A DNA stretch of 64,000 bases from assembly GCA_030686995.1 (NCBI GenBank), contig CM060686.1, positions 69,344,319 through 69,408,318 of the forward strand, read 5' to 3'. Shown one piece after another: positions 11,430 through 20,481 of the stretch; the stretch's first letter is position 1, and each line of letters opens with the position of its first letter. Source of the DNA: Artemisia argyi. Lineage: Eukaryota > Streptophyta > Magnoliopsida > Asterales > Asteraceae. Both the position numbers and the translations under genes were made by a program. Under the pieces are notes generated by a model. That model did not search any database and had not been told where the DNA came from. It worked only from the letters and a program-made list of their open reading frames with translations.

Positions 11430-14190
11430 AGTCACACGTGTTCCTCAAAAGTCGAGAACTCCTGATTCAAGAACTTATGAATGGTTATAATTGGTCTAAT
11501 AAGTCTAAGAGATGCACTTTCAAAGTAGATATCCAAAAGGCTTATGATAATGTGAGTTGGGATTTTTTGAAAACAGCCCTTGTATTCTTTGGTTTTCACC
11601 CAACTATGGTCAATTGGATTATGGTTTATCTCTCTACTGCATCCTTCTCTATAAAAGTTAATGATGAAGCTCATGGTTTTTTCATAGCAAAAAGGGGGTC
11701 TAAGGCAAGGTGACCCTGTTTCACCTTACTTGTTCACTATTGTTATGGAAGTATTTAGCTTGACGGTTAAAAGGCAAATTAGACTGGATAGTAGATTCAC
11801 ATACCATTGCGGTTGTAAAGATTTGGGACTTACTCACCTATGTTTTGCTGATGACCTTATGATCCTTTGTCATGCTGATATGGTCTCTGCATCGATTCTG
11901 AGAAGGGCTTTGGATTAGTTTAGCTTAGCTTCTAGGCTTTATCCTAGTATTGGAAAAAGCACTGCTTTTTTTAGAAATGTATCTGATGATGAGAAGTGCA
12001 AGATTCTTATGGCAATGCCTTTCCAAGAAGGTAAACTGCCTATCAAATATTTAGGGGTTCCTTTGGTTGGTAGAAGTTTGTGCAAGAATGATTGCAAAGT
12101 TTTGATTGAGAATGTGAAGAGAAAGATTGATGATTGGAGAAATAAGTACCTTTCCTATGCAGGGAGATTGCTTCTTATTGCCTCTATCCTATGCTCTTTA
12201 CAAGTTTACTGGGCTTCTATCTTCATTCTTCCTATTAATGTTTGTGATGCCATTGAAAAGTTGCTTAAAGGGTTTTTATGGACTGCTTCTGATAATGCTG
12301 GTTGCAAAACTAGTGTTGCTCGGAAAGACATCTATTTGCCAAAAAGCCAAATTGGTTTGGGTATTAGGCCTCTACATGAATGGAATGAAGCCCTCATGTC
12401 AAAATACCTATGAAACATTGTGTCTAATAAAGATACAATTTGGGTCAAATGGGTTAATCTACAATGGATTAAGGGTGGTAGTGTATGGAATGTGGTCATT
12501 GATCAAAAAAACTCTTCTTGGTGTTGGAAACAGTTCATGGGTCTTAGAGACAAGATTAAGCACTTTGTTAGGTTTAAAATTGGTAATGGTAAAAGGTGCA
12601 ACATGTGGTTTGATAAGTGGCATGTTAATGGTCCTCTTTGTAATCTTATCACTGAAAGGTTTCTATATCAGGCAAATATGAATTTAAAGGCTAAAGTTGC
12701 TGACATGATTAGAGGAAATGGATGGAAATGGCCTAGAGAATGGATTAGCAGGTTCAAAGAAGTTTTAAATGTGCATGTGCCAAACCTTGAGGCTGATATT
12801 GAAGATAAAGCTATATGGATCAATAGGAAGGGAAAGGAAAAGAGTTTCAGTGTTAATGAAGCCTGGAAAAATATAAGGCATAATGCTTAAAAGGTTATAT
12901 GGCATAAGCATGTGTGGTTCTCCCAATGCATTCCTAAACACTCCTTTATTCTGTGGATGGCTTTAAAAGGTAAATTGAAAACTCAAAATAGATTATCTAA
13001 GTGGTTGAATGTTCCTGATATGAAATGTCCTTTTTGCAAAGGGTGTAAAGACTCTCACAGCCATTTGTTTTTTGATTTTCCTTTCTCTGAAAGACTTTGG
13101 GAAAGATTAAAGGGTTTGGCCAAATTACAAGATCTGTCAAATATATGGGGTGAAGTTATCCTTGGTATTTTCAATAAACCAGCCAAGAATAGCATATGGA
13201 GTGTTATTCAGAGGATATTATTTGGTGTTGTGGTCTACTATATATGGCAAGAGAGAAATTTGAGGTTGTTTGGCAATAGTGGTTGCAGTATTGAGCTCCT
13301 TTATTCTAAAATTGTTGAGACTGTTAGATTCAAACTCATGGGTCTTAACATGAAACAATCTTTAGATGTTCAGAATGCTACTAAAATTTGGAATCTTCCT
13401 ATTAGATTTGGCGGTAAATGTGAAGAGAGTATGGCCAATCTCTTTTCTTTATGATGTTTATGGTTAATTATACTTATGGACTGCACAAGATCATGGTGAC
13501 TGTATGCTGTGATAGGAGGAACCTTTGGAGTACTGGTATGTGGCTTTGCAATAGGATTTTCATGGTGCATATCTTCATATTACTACCCGGATGCTTTATC
13601 GGTTTAGTAATCTGTTTTTGGCGGAATTGGTGGTTTTGGATTGTTAGTAGATAGCCTCTTTCCCATGAGTCTCTTACCTGCTAGGAATGGTAATCTTTGG
13701 CTAGTTTAGTGAGGGCTTGGACTACTTTACTTAGTCACTGGTTACTTTTCTCTACGTTTTGGTTTTAGTCTCTTGGATTTGGTTTCCTACTACTTTGGGT
13801 GGTTCTGAACTCTTTTGCATACTCATACTCCTTCTCAGATTCATTGTGGGTTGTAGTATGTCTTGTTTTTGGTTTTCTACATCCTGGGTATAAGGATTTG
13901 GTATTCTGGGCCTGGATTTCCGCTTTCTTTTGCTTGGCCTGTATTTTGGAATGGTCCTTTTGATTTCTTAGGCTGTTCTTCATGAATCTCTTCTATTGGA
14001 CCTTTTGATTTTTGGTCTTAGTAATTTTTTGGTATTAGTTCTAGGCAGGATTTTGTTTAGTATAGGTTTTTTGGTTTGATTTTTGTATTTAGCCCACCTT
14101 ATACACCATGAGTTTGTTCATGGTTTCCATGGGTTGGTTTCTGTTTATATTTTTTGGTGAAAATAAAATTTCCCTTTTTTTAAAAAAAAA
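11430..14190 (+). mobile_element. 5'-truncated L1-type LINE (non-LTR retrotransposon) pseudogene
   Basis: Starts inside the reverse-transcriptase domain ('FKVDIQKAYDNVSWDFL', about 11519-11569) and runs through the catalytic FADD box ('CFADDLMILCH', about 11841-11873), the thumb region, and a C-terminal zf-RVT finger ('CPFCKGCKDSHSHLFFDF', about 13027-13080) to a stop at 13452-13454. A roughly 730-bp 3' UTR follows, ending in an A-tract at 14180-14190. Breaks: a 1-nt frameshift near 11695-11730, TAG at 11916-11918, TGA at 12411-12413 and TAA at 12888-12890. The endonuclease and the N-terminal half of RT are missing, the usual result of incomplete target-primed reverse transcription. I could not find a clear TSD. 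Confidence 0.9.
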
Positions 14191-14586
14191 ATGGGAGTAA
14201 AAAAAGGTTTATGCGGGGGTTAACTAACCAGTGTAGTTAGTTAATAGCACCTGACATATGTAGGCTTTTTGGTGTAATCCTAGAATTTTAGCAATTTAGA
14301 CAAGTCACTCCAATTTTAAAAATAATACTCATTATGGTGGTATCGAATAGTAGACAATTCAAGTTCTAAAGTTTACAAGTCACCGGCATACTCATAGATT
14401 TGTGAATTTTGATAAACTCAAATCACAATTTTAAAAAATAAAGTCTTGTGTGCAGCTATGCAACTTAGATTAACCAAAAACATGCTATTTTTTTTTTAAT
14501 TTTTGTTATTTTAAGCGCAAATTAAAGCATATTCTTGAAAAATAAGGACAAGTAAGTGTTCTAATTATCCATCCCCCCACTTAAGT

Positions 14587-14608
14587 TAAACAACGTCCCC
14601 GTTGTTTA
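14587..14608 (-). promoter_or_regulatory. RGGA hairpin before an internal polypurine tract (Tat-1)
   Basis: Minus strand: 9-bp stem TAAACAACG / CGTTGTTTA, loop GGGA. About 10 nt later comes AAGT followed by GGGGGG (14573-14578). Same layout as the hairpins at 32455, 37203, 57391 and 58923, with a different stem sequence. Confidence 0.7.
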
Positions 14609-14891
14609 TTAAAATTAAAAACAGAAATTTTAAAAAAGAATTAAAACTGAAAAACTCCCCTGATATTTGCTCGGTTTGATCCTCCATTATGCTTTTGCGA
14701 GCAATAATTTCTGTGGATGTTAGGCTTTCGGCTTTTCATTATTCTTGTATCCACAGAAAGTGTAGACAAATATAAATACCACCAATTATACACCTGAGTT
14801 TAAGAAGATTGATACTTGTACAAAATTCATTAGTGTTTACAAAATAAAAATAAAAAAAATAAAAATAAAACTGTAAATCATCAGGTCAGTC

Positions 14892-15108
14892 GATGCGCCG
14901 CATCTTATGGAAGAAGATGCGCCGTATCGAGCCTGGAATTGGTACGGGTCAGAAAGATTAGATGCGTCGCATCCTTAACCAGGGATGCGCTGCATTAAAT
15001 AAACTGACTGAAGGTTTATAGTTCTGAAAATAAAATGCAAAAAAAATAAAAACAGATATGACCTGTGCAGTAGATACGCCGCATCTATTGATGGAGATGT
15101 GTAGCATT
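14892..15108. repeat. Three GATGCGSCGCATC dyad pairs in Tat-1 3' region
   Basis: 13-bp near-palindromes start at 14892 and 14916, 14961 and 14984, and 15073 and 15096. Start-to-start spacings are 24, 23 and 23 bp. Examples are GATGCGCCGCATC and GATGCGTCGCATC. Confidence 0.85.
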
Positions 15109-15284
15109 TGCTACAGGTCTGACAGACTCGACAGCAAAAATAATAAAGATAAATCCAGGTTGTCTCCCGGTAAGCACTTTTCTTTATTCCAGAGTCTTCA
15201 AGTTAGACTCACGTTCAGCTTCTATTATGTTTCATTAACACCCATGTGTCCACGGGTGATCCACTGACTAACAATCTCATATCA

Positions 15285-18139
15285 GATATATTCTGGTCCT
15301 AAATTCAACACTCCTTTGTAGAATCCTTTCATCTTTCGGTATGGATACTCGATCCCTTTCTGCACATCATTAGTATCTACAAAAAGAAAAGGTGAAAATT
15401 TATAGCAAAACTTGTTAGCAGCATGTTCAAAGCTTGGGTGAGCACGAGGCATCATGTAAGTGATCTTGTTGTAATCATCCTGCAAAGTTATTATTCCTTC
15501 AAATCTCTTGGCATCGATATTGGCTTCCTAGCAAAACGGTTTTCCCAATATCACGTCTCCCATTTCTTTGTCGCGATAGGCATCTATGTTTTCTACCACT
15601 GCAAATTCAGTAACAATGGTAATGTTCCCAACAAAAATAGGTACTTTCATAAACACTCCAACTATGTTCTTCCCTAAATAATCCATCTTTTGCTTCATAA
15701 TAGAGTTATAGAAACCTCTAGACATAACATTCATGGGTAAGATGGGGAAGAAGTTGGCATCAACTAGCTTGTATCCTATCATGCAAGGAATTTGCAAATT
15801 ATAGGCGCAATCTACATGGATTTTTCTACCATAATCACAAAACTAGGATATCCATCAAACTCGACATAACTCTTAGTACTAATAACATTAAGTCTAGGCA
15901 TATCCACAGTCTCTTCTTCTATCTCGGAATTAGAGTCAACTATAGATCGTTCATTTATCCCTAATGGTGTATCAAGGTCCTTTTATTCTATGTAGTCTCC
16001 ACTATAGGGGTTAAGCGATCTATTGCGAGCTAAAATTTCTCCCATAAATTCTGCTTCTAGGTTGGGGTCCATGCGTTCTCTTAATCCTAGCATGTAAACA
16101 TTCTTAATTATGCTTTTAATAGGATTATTGCATTTATAAACAAGTTTTTCGTTCCCTACTCTTAAGGATATTTTCCTTTTAAACACATCAATTTTAGCAT
16201 GAGCAGTAGACAAGAAAGGTCTTCTAAGGATCAACGGAATCTTAATATCCTCGGGCATATCTAATATTACAAAGTCTACGGGGAATACAAACTTTTTGAT
16301 CCTAACAAGCATATTTTCAGCAATCCCCTCAGGCCGTTTTACCGTTTTATATGCCAATTCAATAAGCAACTTAGTTGGAGCTAATTTTCCTAAACCTAAA
16401 GAGGTAAAGGTTTTAAATGGCATAATCCTAACACTGGCTCCTGAGTCAGCTAAGGCATTATTGAAAGATATATTATTAAGTGAACAAGGTAAAGTAAAAC
16501 TTCCTGGATCTTTTTCTTTATTAGGCAAGGCGTTGTAGTCTGTTGCAGAGCACTCTTCTTTCATTGCAGCCTTGATCTCCTCTTCAATCCTTGATTTCTC
16601 TATGAGTAATCTTCTGACACTAATTGAAGAGTTAAAGAAATATTGGGGTTTCATACCATTCGCCAATCTTCCAGGAAAAGGTATGTTAGGCACAACTTCT
16701 TCGGTAGTGATGATTGCTTTGACATGATCTCTTGGATTTGTTTCAGTTGAGCTAGGTAGACTTCCATATCCCCTTTCTTGAACTACTCTGCTCATCTGAC
16801 CGATTTGTTGCTCAAGTGCTTTGATCGAAGCCCCTAGCTTGGTTCCTTGTGGTAGCATCAGTTGAAGCTCGGATTTCTTTGATTAAAGCAATATTCTCTT
16901 CATGTCTTTTTGTAGCATCGGCCATCATCTGCTTCAAGGTGTCATCCAAAGTCTGCCTCCTTTCTTGATATGAGGAATTTCCATTGTTTCTTTGATAATA
17001 ACCTGGAGCAGTTTCCCTAAATCTTCCTAAAGGTTGGAATGGTTGTCCAAATTGTGTGTAGTAGGCCTCCTCAAATGTTTTTTTCATTTTTGATGGACAA
17101 TCCTTAATGTAGTGGTGGCCTTGGCACTTTTCACATCCAACTTGGGCAGCATAAGCTCTTTCATCTCTCTTCTTCATATCTCTACTAAGCTTGTCTAATT
17201 GAGCTTGAATTGCAGCAAAACCATCAGAATTAGTGCTGATTTAGACCTAGTAGAGGTTCCATCGTGCCACTTTTGAGAATGATAAGCAGCATCTTGAATA
17301 GCTTTCCTAGCGTTAACTGCAGTCATTTGAGGTACAGCTCCCTTAGAATCCAACTGCTATCTAGTGGGCACGTCCAATGCTTGATAAAACAATATTATTT
17401 CTTGCATAGGGATTAGATAATGTTGAGGGCATTTCAACAATAGTTCCTTGAATTGCTCCCAAGCACGATAAAGAGTTTCATCGGGCTCTTGCTTGAAGTT
17501 ATTGATAGCCTCCATCTTTTTAGCGGCCTTTGCAGGTGGACAATATCGCTTGAGGAATTTGCTCTTAAAGTCTTCCCATTTGTCAATAGAACCAGCAGGT
17601 TCATTCTTTAGCCATCTATTAGCGGCTCCTGTAAGAGAGATAGGGAAAACACGAAGCATAACTTGGTCAATTTTTAGTTTCTCAGTGGTAAACAAATTTG
17701 CAATTTCAAGGATCTTTTCCACATGGTCATTGGCATCTTCATTCTCCGATCCACTGAAAGCATTTTCTAAAAGCTCCTTGAGAAATTGACCCTTCAACTC
17801 AAACTTAGTATCATCATCAAACTTTGGTTTAGCAACTCCCGAACTATAGTCAGCTCGGGTCTTGTTCATGTATTCCTCCATGGTTGTGTTTTCCGTCATT
17901 GTTTCAGTTACTCCTTCTTCATTAGATGGTTCTTGGTGAAAAAAGTAGTCGAGCTCAGTTGGGCTCGGAAGATCAAAGTCTTTTGTGTTGAAAAGCCTTT
18001 TAAGTGAATGAAAAGCTTTTTCAGGATTGTCGAAAGGTTTGGTGAGTTCTTTAACAGAGCTCCGGGTCATGCCCTTCCTGAGATTCAGCACAAAAGCATT
18101 AGTAGGATAGGTTTTATGAAGTATAATATCAGAAAACAA
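15285..18139 (-). pseudogene. Tat-1 gag-protease (Athila/Tat-like), frameshifted
   Basis: Reads from an ATG at 18139. The gag core (Retrotrans_gag type, 'RVFPISLTGAANRWLKNEP') runs to a TAG near 17357. After a frameshift around 17235 comes a CCHC knuckle, 'CEKCQGHHYIKDC' (about 17090-17128). A second frameshift near 16855 precedes the aspartic protease: active site 'ADSGASVRIMP' (about 16424-16456) and a flap region 'ILRRPFL' where LGRPFL is usual. After a stop near 15983 and another frameshift, two further stretches (15797-15528, 15485-15282) match a conserved domain of unknown role that follows protease in related elements; it ends 'GFYKGVLNLGPEYI'. Gag would package RNA and protease would process the polyprotein. 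No RT or integrase follows, so this is a gag-pro-only lineage, now inactive. Confidence 0.8.
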
Positions 18140-18753
18140 GTAACGAAAACGGAATACGAAAAATAAAAATTGCTGAAATCTGTAGATGATGCATTGTATC
18201 CCAAAAGTAGGATGCGCCGTATCTTATTACGTTAAAAATTAAATCAGACTTTTATTCAGAAAAATGATGCGTCGTATCTGCAAAAACAGATGCGACGTAT
18301 CTCAGTTTAATAAATTCAAAGAATTGTTTTTAATAAATAAATAGATGTGCCGCAACTGTCGAAAGCGATGCGCCGTATCTCGCCAGGGTTTTGAAAATTT
18401 TCCGATTAAAAACAAAATACGTCGTATCTAGAGGATAGATGCACCGCACTTCGAATTTTTAAGTTAACGCTGTATATAAAAATAAAAAACGCAATGCGCC
18501 GTATTTGATAAATCAGATGCGCCGCATCATTTAGATCAGCAAAATGCAGCAGACATCAGTAATACAGAATACAAAATAAAAATAAGGAAAACAAAAAAAT
18601 TACAAAAAATAAAGAAAATAAAGAAAACAAACAAACAAGAAAATAAAATATGCAAGAAAATACAATGAATGCAATCTAAACTAATATACAACAAAGTTAG
18701 TGGTTAGAATTTGATTAAAATACTAATCAAATAAACAGATATTAACAATTCAT
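18140..18753 (-). other. Tat-1 leader between PBS and gag
   Basis: Noncoding, A-rich near the PBS (18560-18660). Its main content is the dyad array 18188-18528, listed separately. Confidence 0.6.
18188..18528. repeat. Five dyad pairs in the Tat-1 leader
   Basis: 13-bp GATGCGSCGCATC-type dyads start at 18188/18211, 18266/18289, 18344/18367, 18416/18438 and 18493/18516. Within-pair spacing is 23 bp in four pairs and 22 bp in one. The first three pairs start exactly 78 bp apart, the next ones 72 and 77 bp apart. Confidence 0.85.
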
Positions 18754-18771
18754 TCCCCGGAAATGGCGCCA
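18754..18771 (-). other. Tat-1 primer-binding site
   Basis: Minus strand TGGCGCCATTTCCGGGGA next to the LTR. TGGCGCC... is the PBS type of Athila/Tat Ty3/Gypsy elements. Confidence 0.8.
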
Positions 18772-19633
18772 AAAACTTGATGCGTTGGGTACGTTAGTGT
18801 AGCATAGGTTAATTTTACCTAATCAAGTTTTAAATTTATATTTAACCGACTTATTACTAACACACACACTTAACGAGCAGTGTACTTGATCAATATGTAT
18901 ATAGTGGTAAGTAAAGTGTCAAACACTAAGAATGGAACATAATATCTAGTTGATTTGATCAGTATTTTAATATCTAAGTTAGTTATACAATCTAATCAAA
19001 TAAAAAGGGGGTTAGCCTGAGAGACTAGCACAGATTTGAATTAAACAGAAAAGTAAAACTAATGAGAACAAATCAGTGAAGAGCAATCACATACACAAAT
19101 AGATAATAGAGACACGTAGAAGACCTGCCCTATGGGTTAAGTAGCTTGTCACTTGTTTTATTGCTAGTTTTATATGATGAGTATCGTAATCTAATCTATC
19201 TCGTTGGATCGTAAATATCGGCGAGTAAACTCTTAATGATTACTTATGTTTATCCTACCTTCTAGATGCTAGATAAATAGGCGAGGAACAGTTATGGTAG
19301 CCCAGAAGACTCAACTAAACATAGAGGTTATCAATGCACAAATACAAATCAACAAAAAAACATCATATAAACTTTAATCGATGGAAAAGCAATTTTAAGG
19401 GGAGTAGTATGGTGGCCACAAGCCCATCAATCCTGTTGGATTAAAGCTTACTAATACAATAAAACAAAACTACTTAATGAATTATACACATGCAGGTACT
19501 TCTTACGGCTCTAAGATCTAAGTTTAGGGCGTGTCTTGTGATGCTTCTTCAACTGAATTCGTCTCCTTAGGGTTTTGTTGCACACAAAATTTGTATCTGT
19601 CTTGGGGTATTTATAGCTTTTGTCTGAGGGATC

Positions 19634-20481
19634 GATGCGGCGCATCTTAATGATAGATGCGACGCATCTACTTAACTTCGGGTGGGGTCCAATATTATTA
19701 TATTCTGGAATATTCGCACACCACCTTCAAATGCTGTGTAACTTGTTTCTCTAAGCGGCGCATGTCCTTTAACGTCTTGGATAGTGTCAGGTGAAGTCTT
19801 TAGCTGATACGCTGCATGTTGTAAATGAGATGTGATGGATCTAACCACACGCCTTGTGTTAGAATGATAATTTGAATGATACTAACAAGTACGCGGAATA
19901 TACTTAGTAATACTTAGAAGATTTGTTTGTGAGTGAGAACAGTTGTATATGAATACAGATATTAAGCTAAACTTTAAGCTCCAATATTATTAAGAATAAT
20001 AATACGAGTGATCTAGCTTATCACTAGGGTTACACCTTGAAGCTTTGTAATGATACGTACATAAACCTAAACCTAGGACCTCTTTTTATAGGACACAAGG
20101 AGTCCTTTACAAGATAAGTACTAACTTATAATAATAGAATATACACGATATCTTTTCTATACTTATCTAATACACGTTTCCTAACAATTATCCTACAGCA
20201 GTGGTAATATTATGTACTAGCAGTGGTAATAAGTTTCCACTGCTAGTGCATTCTTCAGCAGTGGCTTCTTCCATGCTTAACAGTGGTAACTGTTAGTATA
20301 ATTCCCAACAAGATGCGGCGTATTTTGAGTAGAACAAGTTGGTTATCCTTCGTTGACCAAAGTTTCATATGAGGCACATGTTGTAATTAGATGCGGCGCA
20401 TTCTTCAAAGTCAGGCAATGGTTTTCGAATTCATATAAGTATGATGTTGCGGCATGTCTGTTGAGAATGATATGGCGCATC
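19634..20481. promoter_or_regulatory. Dyad array in the U3 region of the Tat-1 LTR
   Basis: Pairs of GATGCGSCGCATC-type dyads start at 19634/19656, 19806/19829 (the second split by the solo Copia LTR), 20368/20390 and 20446/20469, with a lone copy near 19753. Spacings are 22-23 bp. The first lies about 20 bp upstream of the TATA box in the sense direction, where an enhancer or promoter element would sit. Function is inferred. Confidence 0.75.
19833..20310 (-). mobile_element. Solo Copia-type LTR nested in the Tat-1 LTR
   Basis: 478 bp, plus strand TGATGGATCT... to ...ATTCCCAACA, with a perfect TSD AGATG (19828-19832 and 20311-20315). Minus-strand TATA, CTATAAAAAGAGG, near 20070-20085. Upstream of it are repeated CAGTGG words at 20199, 20221, 20259 and 20281 (22-bp steps) plus one inverted copy, CCACTG, at 20238. 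The target site is one of the Tat-1 dyads. Confidence 0.85.

Larger units (their letters stand above)
14191..15284 (-). other. Tat-1 3' noncoding region
   Basis: No coding potential. Holds, in minus-strand order, three dyad pairs (14892-15108), the RGGA hairpin (14587-14608), a G-run (14573-14578) and an AT-rich tail. A perfect 9-bp inverted repeat, TTAACTAAC / GTTAGTTAA, lies at 14220-14244. Confidence 0.6.

Noticed and set aside
14257..14261. ATATG as the left TSD of Tat-1 (ATATG also follows its right LTR at 20686)
   Set aside because: The following sequence is not an LTR start (TGATGCG expected), so the match is likely chance.
14892..15108. Regular short palindromes that could suggest a CRISPR-like array
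   Set aside because: Repeats are 11-13 bp, paired, in a plant LTR element, without constant-length unique spacers or cas genes.
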